Of a stretch of DNA of 64,000 nt, positions 49,825-59,410 are shown piece after piece. The DNA comes from Isoetes taiwanensis (lineage: Eukaryota; Streptophyta; Lycopodiopsida; Isoetales; Isoetaceae): the NCBI GenBank assembly GCA_021234155.1, contig JAJEKV010000008.1, forward strand, positions 16,096,006 through 16,160,005. Direction: 5' to 3'. The notes beneath the pieces are model-generated. The model was not told the origin of the DNA and searched no databases. It was given only the letters and a program-made list of their open reading frames with translations. The translations under genes and the position numbers were made by a program. How positions within the stretch are numbered: position 1 is the first letter of the stretch; the number at the start of each line of letters is the position of its first letter.

Positions 49825-50016
49825 ATGGATCGCGAAATCCAGGCACTTCGGAACCACGTGGAGTGGGTGCTTCGAAGCTCACACTGGCTAGAATATGTAA
49901 GGAGGTGCCGGGGAGATCTGATGAAGATGAAGAGGGATGGTGCAAGTGCCCAGGAAAGCTGGTTACTACTTTCCAATGCCGAAGAGGTGACTCGATTCGC
50001 TGCGAGATGCCCTTGA
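49825..50016 (+). CDS. Small ORF, 63 aa, unrecognised
   Basis: MDREIQALRNHVEWVLRSSH opens a short, charged, helix-rich frame, continuing with a basic stretch (RRCRGDLMKMKRDG) and an acidic end. The following bases could extend it after a frameshift (DALDSLQAVTENH), so this may be the first part of a broken longer gene. It precedes palindrome cluster 2 by about 200 bp. Function unknown. Confidence 0.3.
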   Translation: MDREIQALRNHVEWVLRSSHWLEYVRRCRGDLMKMKRDGASAQESWLLLSNAEEVTRFAARCP

Positions 50017-50239
50017 TTCTCTGCAGGCGGTCACCGAGAATCACATGGTGAGTTCTTGAAGATTGTGTGAAATGTCTTTGTGCATTCCAAGAGAGTGACA
50101 ATAATGATGCGGGGATATTGCCTTGACAAATTACTTCGAGGCATGTAAAGTGTTTTATATTAATGAAGCGATCTTTGTTGTATATTTTGCTTTGCTTGCT
50201 AAGTATTTTGATTGTATCTATTCTTCATTATAACAATGC

Positions 50240-50440
50240 ACCGATTTGCCCACGGTGCCCGAAATGGGTATAAATTACTTTGTGAGGGCAGGTATTTTCG
50301 CGACCGTGGCTTCACGGTGCTTAAATGGGTATAAATTACTTTGTGAATAGCGGTATTTTCGCCCGCGGGCCACGATGCCCGAAATTCATAAATTCTTGTG
50401 TGAGGGCAGGCAATTTCGCGAAGCGGGCCAGCATGCGAAA
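50240..50440. repeat. Palindromic motif cluster 2 with tandem units
   Basis: Two near-identical units, each ending in GGGTATAAATTACTTTGTGA, lie at about 50,269 and 50,328, and a weaker third follows. The units are joined by GCCCACGGTGCCCGAAA, CGACCGTGGC.TCACGGTGC, CCCGCGGGCCACGATGCCCG and GCGAAGCGGGCCAGCATGCG. The motifs are paired inverted halves of the same CGCACCG/CGGTGCG family found in the other clusters. Confidence 0.75.
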
Positions 50441-51204
50441 TTGAATCATTCCATAGAAGGTGAACCACAAGATCAAAGTGAGCATATTAACATGTTAGAG
50501 AATATATTAACATATTAACATGTTAGAGAATATATTAACATATTAGAGAACATTTAGAGCGGCGACAAGTAACGGAATTATGTCCAAGTAACCTTCCCTA
50601 GGTTTCTAACCCCTTCCCTTCCCTTCCCTGCGAGGTCTAACCCATGCATCCGGGTTAGGAGTCAAGAGCTCACGCTTTCGTCTCGGCTGACTCTTCCCAC
50701 CATATGGGGTACCTAGTCATTAGAAAAAGTAATTCCACAGGATAATACTCACGGAAGAAGAGCGGACCCAACTCCACAAAGCCGTTGTACACGTTGTAGT
50801 ACACCCTTATAAGGCCATACATCTGTCCCAGGTTAATTTCATGAATGAACTCGATATGTATGCATCCGAGAGTGTGCTAAATATCCAAAGACGAAGAAGA
50901 GGCCTCAATTCTTTGTAGCATCTCGTCCGGATAAAAGGGGGTTCAAGAAGTCCCCTCATTGCAAGTCTCCTATAACATTGGATGGATTAATTTCCGTCGA
51001 TTGGCTCATGACCACAATCAAATCGCTCAGAATGAAGTTGATCAACTCCATTGTAAGCTCCTTGGTGGGATTTGTGGTGCAACCTCCACTCCAAGAAATG
51101 GTCCCATAGCTCATCCATTCCAGGCCGCACAGAATGCCTGGGGCATGCTTGCAGGCCTTCTGGAGTGGCCCAGGGAGGATTCGGTCCAATCATTTGCAAA
51201 GAGC

Positions 51205-51420
51205 ACGAAGATCAAGTAGCAAGAAGCAAGGATCAAGGACGATCAAGGAGCAAGAAGATCAAAAAAGAAGGAAGATCATGGAGCAAGAAAGCAAGGAACA
51301 AGATCAAGTAGCAAGATCAAGAGCAAGGAACAAAATGAAGTAGCGAAGAACAAACATCAAGATCAAGTGGCAAGGAAGTGAAAGCAAGGTGAAAACATTA
51401 AACAAAGGTGAGAAGTGAAA
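51205..51420. repeat. Purine-rich short-period repeat (GATCAAG/GCAAGA)
   Basis: About 200 bp of A/G-rich sequence with irregular repeats of GATCAAG.AGCAAGA. It gives open plus-strand frames rich in Lys, Gln, Glu and Ser by composition. A similar but shorter GCAGACAAGA tract (52,430-52,525) follows the sister copy of the duplicated segment. Confidence 0.7.
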
Positions 51421-51574
51421 GCAAGCTGAAAGAATTTATAGCTACGAGTCCAATAATGTTGAAGTATAATACTAATATCATTTGAAGTATAATACCAAGA
51501 ATGATGAAGAATAATACCAATAATCTTTGAAGTATTATACCATTAGGTAGTGGTAACAAAGCGGGATCATTGTA

Positions 51575-51665
51575 TTATTTGCATGCAAGTAGCCCGCGGT
51601 CTGAAATAGGCACTTCAATAATTTGTTCTTGAAGTGATTTCGCACCGCGTGGCTACGGTCTTAGA
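51575..51665. repeat. Palindromic motif cluster 3
   Basis: AGTAGCCCGCGGTCTGAAATAG (start 51,588) is followed 40 bp later by TTCGCACCGCGTGGCTACGGTC (51,639). The two halves are partly reverse complementary (AGCCCGCGGT against ACCGCGTGGCT). The cluster lies between the two copies of the duplicated segment. Confidence 0.7.
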
Positions 51666-52759
51666 AAGTATGACCACAAATAGAACAATCACATGAAAAA
51701 ATACAAGGAAAATGGTAGAAGATATTACTTAATTACTTAATTGCACGAAAATCACTTAATTACACGAAGATGTAACTTAATTACACGAAACTCACTTGCT
51801 TATATACTTAATTTCTATGAAAATATAGTTTATACACATATTCCAATGGAGTATCTTCACCGTGATATAATGTATTATGTGTTGTGTGCTATGTAGCCAT
51901 AGGTCACGTGTATCCCAAGGAATTGTATCCCCGGGGGAATCTAGGCGGTAACCACGGGATGTTGAAGTCAAGGGAGCGGAATAGGAGCTTACCAATATCC
52001 ACAAAAGATTTGTAATGGAAGTTGTAAAAGTTCAATGAGGATATAAATCCTATTCTTCTCACTAGTAGGAATGACCCGGGAGCATCTTGATCGAGAGTAG
52101 GCCATGAAACCATGGAAAAGCATGTCCTTCAAATTTGTTTCTAGCCTATCTTCTAAATCGAGGGGGTTCAAGAAGTCCCAAAGCACTTAGAGTGAACCTT
52201 GCTGACTCGAATTGATTTCCTCCGGTGGAGGGAGATGGCGAAAGTATAGCGATCGATAATGAAGTTGCTCAAGCGCCTTGCAAGCTCGTGGTTGGGCCAG
52301 TGGCGCCATCGATGCTCCCAAAAGTTGCAAAAAAATCATCAAAAGTGCACGTATTTTACGCATGCTTGCAGGTATTCCGGATCAGCCCAGCGAGGATGTT
52401 CTTGCAAAGTTACCATTTGCAAGAAATTCGTGGAGCAGACAGAGAGGCAAGGAGCAGACAAGAGGCGGACAAGACGGGGAAAGAGGCAAAGAAGCAGACA
52501 AGAAGCAGACAAGACAATGAAGGCATAGATGCCTATTTAAAGAGAAATCAGGTATATATGCCATTATACGAGTACCATACAAGTATGTATATAATCCAAT
52601 AATTTCTATGTATATACCATCAATAATTTTCGTGGGTACATACCATCAATAATTTTGTGGGTATAAATATACATCAAATTGCCGAGTCTGACAACATTGG
52701 CCTCCATCTAGCCATGTGGTCTCATTTCGGTCCCTAACAGCGATTCCATTACACGCAAG

Positions 52760-52963
52760 ATGAATCACGAAAACTTCAAGCAGTGTCGCGAGCGAGAAAT
52801 ACCCATGGAAGACTGGATGACCACTGCCGCTCTCAATCCTCGCTATTATCCTGATCCCTTCGATGTTATCATCCACCTAATATGGAATAGAGAGCATCAA
52901 ATGTACATGATAGAAAAGATCACTGGGGTGGCTGGTGACAATGACTCAGAAGAGTCCCCCTAA
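52760..52963 (+). CDS. Small ORF, 67 aa, member of the same family as the 34.5 kb ORF
   Basis: MNHENFKQCREREIPMEDWM ... DPFDVIIHLIWNREHQMYMI corresponds position for position to the minus-strand ORF at 34.5 kb (NRGILMDGW ... DVVMHLRWDPEQCMYLI). Both have a hydrophobic-tryptophan core of about 50 residues. This frame ends in an acidic tail (GDNDSEESP). An uninterrupted frame and the shared core support a genuine, possibly selected, small protein. I do not recognise the family. Confidence 0.45.
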   Translation: MNHENFKQCREREIPMEDWMTTAALNPRYYPDPFDVIIHLIWNREHQMYMIEKITGVAGDNDSEESP

Positions 52964-53050
52964 ATCAATACTCAGAAGGTATATATGCGTTGTATACGTA
53001 CATTATATATATGTGTATTGTGTACATTATGCTCGTATGTATAACCAATA

Positions 53051-53389
53051 ATGCTGCTACAGTGCATGTCAATAATTTTGTTCGATATAAGAAGGCATCC
53101 ATTTGCTATGTCTCGGCCTGGTTATTCTTATTACAGGGGGTCTATCTTTCTTCCTCGTCCCGAAGATATGGACTCCATTACTTGCACTATGACATATAAT
53201 GATCTTTGTAGATGTTCTCAGAGGGGTATCCCCCTTGATCCCCGGGTGGAAGGAGTAGCGGAGGTCGAAATCGTTCTTAGGAGGGTTTTATCGTGTTATT
53301 ATCCACCTTTGCGGGGTTCAGGCGTCGAGGTCTATGAGATTAATCGCATCACTCAACTACCTCTTCATGACGATCCCGATTACGAATGA
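53051..53389 (+). CDS. ORF, 112 aa, probable diverged paralogue of the preceding small ORF
   Basis: The frame opens MLLQCMSIILFDIRRHPFAM. The conserved-looking part begins at an internal ATG near 53,168 (MDSITCTMTYNDLCRCSQRG, then IPLDPRVEGV). The R-G-I-P-(L/M)-D element and the closing YEINRI/YMIEKI segment match the 67-residue ORF about 400 bp upstream. It ends in an acidic DDPDYE tail, as its neighbour ends acidic. Either start is possible. It is the last plus-strand frame before palindrome cluster 4 and the switch to minus-strand frames. Function unknown. Confidence 0.4.
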   Translation: MLLQCMSIILFDIRRHPFAMSRPGYSYYRGSIFLPRPEDMDSITCTMTYNDLCRCSQRGIPLDPRVEGVAEVEIVLRRVLSCYYPPLRGSGVEVYEINRITQLPLHDDPDYE

Positions 53390-53519
53390 ACTTCTGTATT
53401 CATGTATGCTATGCCTCTTATATGAGTTCTAAGTGTATGCTATGCCTCTTATATGAGTTATAAGTATGTAATCACATGTAGATAAGCATTCTCTTCGCAG
53501 TGTGTGTAGTCGCGGTTAA

Positions 53520-53690
53520 ATTGCACACTCAAAAATGCTCGCCGCAAGTGGCGGCGGTCTGAAATAGACCCTTGCCGCGGAGAATGTGGAATAGTCATTT
53601 TCGCACCGCGGGTAGCCCGCGGTCATATAGATAGTTCTAGCTGGAGACAACCACGGTTCGCCGCAGGTAGGGCGGTGTGCAAGTAAAATA
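53520..53690. repeat. Palindromic motif cluster 4, between convergent frames
   Basis: CTCGCCGCAAGTGGCGGCGG (53,539), TTCGCACCGCGGGTAGCCCG (53,600, followed by CGGTC) and GGTTCGCCGCAGGTAGGGCG (53,655) each contain inverted halves able to pair. The cluster lies between the end of the last plus-strand frame (53,389) and the end of the first minus-strand frame (53,782), where 3' ends of convergent genes would meet. Confidence 0.75.
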
Positions 53691-53781
53691 GAAGCGTAAA
53701 ACAAATTAAAATGAAACTGAAGTTTATGTTCGATACAACATGAATAGATTTCAAACAAGTCTTTGCATTAATTGACAATGG

Positions 53782-54590
53782 TTACAACTTCATTTTCTTA
53801 GAAACATGTAAGTCATCGGACACTTCGACTTCTTCCAATTCAGACTCCTGCAGACCAGCATCCAACAGGTACATAAGTCGAGGAATCTGGGGCTCCCTCT
53901 CTTCCCAAGTCAGTCCAATTGTAGCCTTATCCACGCCGGACAAGGCCAATGCGACTCTTGGCGACCATAGAATACATACTAAAGCCACCAAAAATATGCG
54001 TGGCGATGTCTCTCCTAACGACCACTACTCGGTCGAATTGGCGGATAATGGGGCGTGATTACCAATCAGCGAGAGGGCCTTAAGTTTCAAGACACATTAC
54101 GGTCCATATGGGGTTTGTACTTAGAATGGAACACAACGATCTCTCCCTTATAAAGGTAGCCCATATAGTGGGTTGATACTTGCATCTACGCCAAGGGTAA
54201 CTTCTGTCATATGCGGCAAAAAATCGTCCACAAAAATCTCTGCGCAATAAACAATCGTTGTTAGGCACTTAACAAAATAAGCAAACTTATGGTAGCTTAC
54301 CTCCACTTCATCGGATGCAATAACCCCTTTGGTAGAAATGTTGATGGGCGACCTTGAAGAGCTTGATTAGCTCTTTGATGCTTGTTTTGCACTATCTTTT
54401 TTTAGCCCGATGTACTTCGCCTCGAACTTTACCGAGACTTCCTTCAGGCCCATTTCGCCATCTCGAACTCTATCAAAAGCATTCTCGGGAGCTATTGAAG
54501 TTCCATCATAGGTTAAGAGATCATGCGAGGGTCCCTAGGCACTTAGGTTTGAAGTCAATGAAGTCGTCTAGACCAACAACGAAAGCATAG
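53782..54590 (-). pseudogene. Unrecognised minus-strand coding sequence, frameshifted
   Basis: The 3' part is an open frame (53,991-53,782) ending TWEEREPQIPRLMYLLDAGL and an acidic-then-basic tail (ELEEVEVSDDLHVSKKMKL). Upstream protein-like segments in other frames include VRDGEMGLKEVSVKFEAKYI (about 54,460), STKGVIASDEVE (54,330) and KCLTTIVYCAEIFVDDFLPH (54,270). The pieces follow one another on the minus strand, so one broken gene of at least 250 codons is likely. I do not recognise it. Confidence 0.35.
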
Positions 54591-54605
54591 ATTTGTCCAA
54601 GGACC

Positions 54606-54821
54606 TCATCTTCCCTCAAACCCAAGAATGGAAGATATATCGTGGAGAAGAAGATAGTCCTTCCCTCCTATGTTAAGCGGCAAGGCTTCCGTGACACCCC
54701 ATCTATCAAGTTTCTCTTCATGCTCGTCTACGTCTTCATCCTCGTCCCCGCCGAGCTTTTCCACCAGTTCCTTCTCTTTCTCTGCATCAAATACCTCCCT
54801 CTGGTGGTGAGGGTTACGCAA
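54606..54821 (-). CDS. Acidic ORF, 71 aa, unrecognised
   Basis: The minus-strand frame has a Glu/Asp-rich middle (EKLGGDEDEDVDEHEEK) and a hydrophobic end (GKDYLLLHDISSILGFEGR). It lies directly upstream of the preceding minus-strand remnant and may be its 5' part after a frameshift, or a separate small gene. Acidic composition is not caused by simple repeats. Function unknown. Confidence 0.3.
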   Translation of the reverse strand: MRNPHHQREVFDAEKEKELVEKLGGDEDEDVDEHEEKLDRWGVTEALPLNIGGKDYLLLHDISSILGFEGR

Positions 54822-54879
54822 TAGCCTTCACACGTGGTTCTTCCCTATCTCTTGGTGGAGCGTATATATCATGTAAGTA

Positions 54880-55340
54880 GCAAACATGATGTCAAGCCCG
54901 GATATAAATTATCCTTCGTCCTTCTCACATAAATCGGTGGCGGGTCTCTTGAGCGACCCGAACCTTATCTTGGTCACCTTTGGGAAAAAGCTTGAGAAAG
55001 GACTTTAGACTCAATACAATCTTCGGTCGGCGGAGAAGGACGCTTCCGGTTTACGCCCGGCCATGAAACTCACAGATATCTTGACCATACACGTCAATGT
55101 GTTTGTTGGCCTCGAGATTATATCTACCGTTAGGCGAAGTTATTTGTAGACTACTGATGGCGCCAACGGGTTCTCGGTCTGTTGGCGAACTCATCCGGGT
55201 GTGACGGTAGATACTCGCTTCCTTCGACGATCACGGTCATACCATGCAGGCTGTTCCCAAGCTTTCGACCTGCCGTTTGACATTGCGGAATTGTGGCGCC
55301 TCCTTTAGTACAATAAAACCTGATCGCCTAAAAGTAAGTG
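54880..55340 (-). pseudogene. Further minus-strand coding fragments, unrecognised
   Basis: Short protein-like pieces in all three minus frames include VIVEGSEYLPSHPDEFANRP (about 55,230), NGRYNLEANKHIDVYGQDIC (about 55,130) and VTKIRFGSLKRPATDLCEKD (about 54,970). They suggest a broken gene that continues the minus-strand series. No family is recognised. Confidence 0.25.
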
Positions 55341-55384
55341 CATGAAGCCGGCCTTGAAACTAAAATGTCTTAAGTGTCCGACGA

Positions 55385-55600
55385 AATATATCGCCGCGGG
55401 TGGCGGTGCGGTGTAAAACAAATATAAACGCCAAAGACACAATAAGGTATTCGCACCGTGGCCACGGTGCGATATTTGCCGAAAAGAAGGCCAAATTTAT
55501 GTTAAGCGCAAAGCATACTACACCGCGGGTACGGTGCGAGAAACTACACAACACGCCTACACGAACTCCACATGTTTGCATACGGTGGCCACGGTGCTAA
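55385..55600. repeat. Palindromic motif cluster 5, with a perfect palindrome
   Basis: A perfect palindrome with core CGCACCGTGGCCACGGTGCG (55,452-55,471, extended by one T:A pair on each side) is accompanied by TCGCCGCGGGTGGCGGTGCG (55,391), CACCGCGGGTACGGTGCG (55,521) and CGGTGGCCACGGTGC (55,583). The motifs show the family in its clearest form. The cluster lies between two minus-strand coding stretches. Confidence 0.9.
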
Positions 55601-55886
55601 CTTTGCAAAAGGATTTAAGTTACAACGGGATTTGAACCCGGTGAACACCATTGTTATTTATTTGTTTAACTGTTTTCACTTAAAGAAAGTACAACGGGGA
55701 GGCATCTGTGAGCTTTGTTGTATACAATTCTTCCCTACGTTTTTCCTACCTTGACACCATCCACCAAAAATGGAAGGCGTTTAAGTCACATTCGATTCCA
55801 AAATAATTCTTACATCAAATAAAGACCATGTTTCTTCGACTTTTTAAGGTTTTAAACAATTGACCACTTACTTCAAGATAGCAATG

Positions 55887-56387
55887 TCAATGACCGCGAG
55901 AATGGGTACCATCGGCATCGTCTTGTTCCACTGGAACCCACGTCCATCTGCTCCCTTCTTTTACTTCCCTCCATCTTCTGTATTTGAAGGTAATGTAAAC
56001 TGTTTGCTTTCGAATACAATACCTGATTCGAACGCTTTCTTTCTTTATCACCGCTTTGTACCTTCTCAACTCGTTCATGCAGGGGCCGGGATGACCATTC
56101 ATCACATAAAATGTCATCCAAAACAACCGACAATCACTTACAATAAACATTTTTGAAGTCTTCTTGACATTCTCGACATTCTTAAACAACGTAATAAACA
56201 TATCGATGGGTACATTTACTTTCACGTGTGGGACTCCACCTTTCTCCTTCAAGCGACCGAAAATTTCCTGTGACAATTTCAGCTTGGCAAGAAAGCGAGA
56301 ACTGGAATCCATTGGGCGAAAACTAAGTTGCGTGATAATGGGGGCAATGGTAAGTCCACAATTTTGCCTTCCGAGGATAATACTCAT
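55887..56387 (-). CDS. ORF, 166 aa, weakly PCNA-like
   Basis: This is the longest open frame of the island. The part around residues 20-35 (QLSFRPMDSSSRFLAKLKL) recalls the conserved MDSSH..L..L segment of sliding clamps (PCNA). The following V.VP.DMF..LFKNVENVKK stretch sits where PCNA has its next helix-strand unit. The C-terminal third is Arg/Lys-rich and does not fit PCNA, and a full clamp is about 260 residues, so this would be a partial or frame-shifted copy. The resemblance was judged by eye and could be chance. Clamp genes are typical of large DNA viruses and of host genomes alike. Confidence 0.3.
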   Translation of the reverse strand: MSIILGRQNCGLTIAPIITQLSFRPMDSSSRFLAKLKLSQEIFGRLKEKGGVPHVKVNVPIDMFITLFKNVENVKKTSKMFIVSDCRLFWMTFYVMNGHPGPCMNELRRYKAVIKKESVRIRYCIRKQTVYITFKYRRWREVKEGSRWTWVPVEQDDADGTHSRGH

Positions 56388-56633
56388 ATTTTAAGAACCA
56401 AATCCCCTTTCCCATAGCTGCATACTTCGTTTGACCTTCAAAAGCAAGGATCCAATATCATAATAGAAAGCACGGAAGATGCTTGTGATAGAACTTCGAT
56501 GGTTCCAAGTCCAAACACATCGGAAATCTGAGCCCTAAGATACGAAACCCAATTAGTTGATTTCTTGAGAATATAATGAATGGCGGATTAGCACGGATAT
56601 AATGAAACTCACAATTAGCACGGCTCGGGGAAA

Positions 56634-56849
56634 TTACGAGATCTTATCTTTTCTTTTCTCATGTCCGGGTGTGTATAGGTGTCCGACCTTGATATATACT
56701 TCCCTCTCACCTCGAACCCGACAACAATAGCCTTCCAATGGCTTGAAATAACATTTCTCCGCTTTGATCACGGTGAGGACCTCCGAGTGGCGGTCGGATT
56801 GTAATGAAGCTCCCAAGAAATATATTGAAGCGAAATTAAATCGTTTCAC
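56634..56849 (-). CDS. ORF, 71 aa, unrecognised
   Basis: The minus-strand frame opens MKRFNFASIYFLGASLQSDR and continues to EVLTVIKAEKCYFKPLEGYC, VRGEREVYIKVGHLYTPG. Alternating charged and hydrophobic residues look like a folded protein. It lies upstream of the weakly PCNA-like frame on the same strand and could be its 5' part across frameshifts. Function unknown. Confidence 0.25.
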   Translation of the reverse strand: MKRFNFASIYFLGASLQSDRHSEVLTVIKAEKCYFKPLEGYCCRVRGEREVYIKVGHLYTPGHEKRKDKIS

Positions 56850-57129
56850 CGGGATGTGAGGTAATCGCCATCCGAAATGAACGGCAAATTAATTAGATCA
56901 AAGCGATCAATTAGATGAGCTCGCAGATTTAGACCGGATTGAAAGCATTAGCAAAACCGGATGGAGAGGCGAAAAAAGACGGGGAAGGGGCCGCTGAGGG
57001 GGGAGGTACTTATAGACACCCCAACATTTGGGGGTAATCAGTATGGAATAATTTGTAATTATTGCTTCCCACTTGAACCAACCTCCGGTAGGTAGGTCGA
57101 TAATGCCTTAACCCGTATCCTTGACGACA

Positions 57130-59410
57130 GGGCGGGAAGGCGTGCATGGATGAAGAAAAGCTGCCCCCGCATTCTCATTGGTCGCTGCTGATTTCCATGC
57201 CGGCATCGAAGTTTGGGACAATAAGTGATCCCAAAAAAACTCTAATGACTGCTCATTGCCCAATGAGTGCACAGGCAAGCGGGGACATGGGGGTATTGCC
57301 TGCTAAAAGTGAACAACCCTGCAAGCTACTTCCCATATGCAGAGAATAACTTGTATTGCTCTCACTCAGAGAGGCTGGAATCCATATGTCGATCTATATA
57401 ATGATATATAGCGGGACAGACAGTTGGCTGGGCCATATTACTTGGAGACTTCAATGCATGCAAGGGACCCCTTGGCAGAGGATGTGTTACAGCTTTGCCC
57501 TGCAGAAACTGCTTGGCCAGGGGCATTAGATGACAGAGCCCACTTGATCACGCACTCTGGCAAGCAGTTGCTTCAGATCTGCAGCATCTTTGGCTTGGTC
57601 ATCTGCAATGGTCTAGCGTAGCTCACTGGCCATCCACTGCCAGCTACACTTGTAGGCAGGAGAACTAGGGAGGTGGCTCCAATGCCGTAGATTATGTGTT
57701 GGTAGCTAAGCAAGATCTGCATCTGGTCACTCACCTTCGCGTTGGCACAGATAATAGAGATGAAGAAGTGGATTCCGACCACTAACCACTTCTACTGCTG
57801 CAGGTGGTTAGCATACTGTCTAGAACCCCAGTGTTCCAACCCCTCGCCTGCCTCAACTGCACTTGGATTACAACAATGCAGAGGCTTATGCTCAGATGGT
57901 CATAGCTGATCTAGCAAAAATTTTGCAGCTTCCCACGCTACAACATACTGGCCAGTTGGTTAATGTGCTTATGGCTGCTGCCGATAGATGTTTTGGGAGA
58001 CACCGTCTACGAAGGCCCTCAGGGCTACAACCTTTCCTCGTAACCAGTGGTTTAGGTTAAATGCTGGCTTAGATATATCACTGACCCCCATTGCGACCAC
58101 CTATGATCATACATTACTGCACTACTGCACTTCTCTTAACGGAAAGAAAGCCAGATATGCGAGACTTTAGAGATAAATGTTCTATCTCTTGGAACATCAT
58201 CCCAAGACATTTTGGCAAAGAGTACTAAAGAAGACTCTGGAGCCTGCGGGAATATCACTTCATAGCAATGGGTACAACACTTGCAGCAACTTTATGGTCT
58301 TCTTAGGGCTCGAGCAACAATACCTCCACAGATAGGCTCGACATTAGTCATTACAGAGATAGGGGTTAGCCATGGCTTACAATGTGTCACCAAAGGCAAG
58401 GCGACAGACTTGGATGGCATGCCAATAGGACTGTTCAAATGGGCAGGGCCATCGATGGTAGGAAGGATTCCCCTCACAGTGGACCAATAGCAGCATGGTT
58501 CCCATATATAAGGCAGGTGACCCTCGCAGCATAGCCAATTACCGAACAATCATGGTCAGTTCGCTCTTTGCAAAATTGTTGGTCAGCATTCTTGAGCAAC
58601 AACTGACAATGTGGGTAGAAGAGGCAGAAGTACAAGCCCTCGCACAGACAGGATTCAGGCCTCAACACTCCACCATTGATCATACCTTCATAGTATGAAC
58701 CTTGGTTGAGGATAGCAGGAATTGCTGACAAGATCTGTACTGCTGCTTTTGCTGATTTTGCGAAGACTTTTGACACCGTGCCTTGGGAAAAGTTGTGGGA
58801 AAGATAGAGGTTATGGAGCCCCCTATGGATTTGCAAAATGGCTCTGGCATCTGACACTGTCAGGACAACCTGTCAATAATATTATTGAAGTCTGCCAGGG
58901 ATACCCAATCTCTCCAACATTATTTGGCCTCTATATTGATCAATTGAAAGCCTTGCTTGTTGAACATGGGGTCGATAGAGCTCACCTTCTGCATCAGAAT
59001 ATTAGGCAATTCATATCATAATCGACCACGCTTCAGATGACATTTAACGCCATCTAGATTTCCTGGATACGTTTTGCTAGACCACTGGAATGCAGGCTAA
59101 TTTGGCCAAAATTAAAGTACTGCATGTCTCATCCTCACATCAGCCAAGGGTTCCCTCCTCCATTTATCGGAGGCAAAATGTGGCAATAGCACCCATGTGC
59201 AAGTACTTGAGCATAGAATTTCCTTCCACCATACACTGGGACACTTCCATTCGGTTACAAGTGATAGGGGGCTGCAAGGCATTACATCCGATACAGAACA
59301 CAGTTAGAAGACAGAGTTGTATGATTAGGCCCATCAGCCCATCAATCCATTCTTCTACATGGGGCCGAAGTCTGGGATCGATGATATCCCTGGCCACCTG
59401 AAATGACCTA
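57130..59410 (+). mobile_element. Degenerate LINE, endonuclease to reverse transcriptase
   Basis: In order along the plus strand: LGDFNAC (endonuclease, 57,440-57,460), AVDYVLVAKQDL (about 57,682), EEVDSDH (57,762-57,785, the catalytic SDH of the endonuclease), then RT pieces KGKATDLDGMPIGLFKWAGP (58,390), IANYRTIMVSSLFAKLL (58,531), TGFRPQHSTIDH (58,649), DFAKTF.TVPWEKLW (58,757) and VCQGYPISPTLFGLYIDQL (about 58,890). The YxDD site is not intact. A different sequence type from the LINEs at 13-15 and 24-26 kb, it may belong to another family. Multiple frameshifts make it inactive. Confidence 0.8.

Larger units (their letters stand above)
50720..52450. repeat. Duplicated segment pair (50.72-51.23 and 51.96-52.45 kb)
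   Basis: Two diverged direct copies share GGGGTTCAAGAAGTCCC (about 50,938 and 52,163), AATGAAGTTG.TCAA....TTG.AAGCTC..TGGT (51,031 and 52,258) and GCATGCTTGCAGG (51,145 and 52,361). Each is followed by a purine-rich tail (51,205-51,420; 52,430-52,525). Matching protein-like frames exist on the minus strand (IRVYYNVYNGFVELGPLFFR against ISSLNFYNFHYKSFVDIGKL) and on the plus strand (NEVDQLHCKLLGG against NEVAQAPCKLVVG). This looks like an old duplication of a gene whose coding strand I cannot fix. Function unknown. Confidence 0.5.
45350..57050. other. CpG-rich island of foreign character (large transposon or old viral insertion)
   Basis: About 11.7 kb differs from its surroundings in having frequent CG dinucleotides, closely packed broken reading frames on both strands, few credible introns, and repeated GC-rich palindromes between the frames. 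Plus-strand frames occupy 45.9-53.4 kb and minus-strand frames 53.8-56.9 kb. Contents include a transposase-like remnant, paralogous small ORFs, a duplicated segment and a weakly PCNA-like ORF. No terminal repeats were found at the approximate edges. A very large DNA transposon and an endogenous copy of a large DNA virus are both possible. Most frames carry shifts or stops, so the insertion is old. Confidence 0.5.

Noticed and set aside
48571-55600. Palindrome clusters as a CRISPR array
   Set aside because: The units are irregular, not evenly spaced, vary in sequence and lie in a eukaryotic context. There are no unique spacers of constant length and no cas genes.
55610-55690. tRNA-like T-arm on the minus strand (GGGTTCAAATCCCG)
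   Set aside because: A B-box-like T-arm is visible, but no matching acceptor stem, D-arm or anticodon arm can be built at the right distance.
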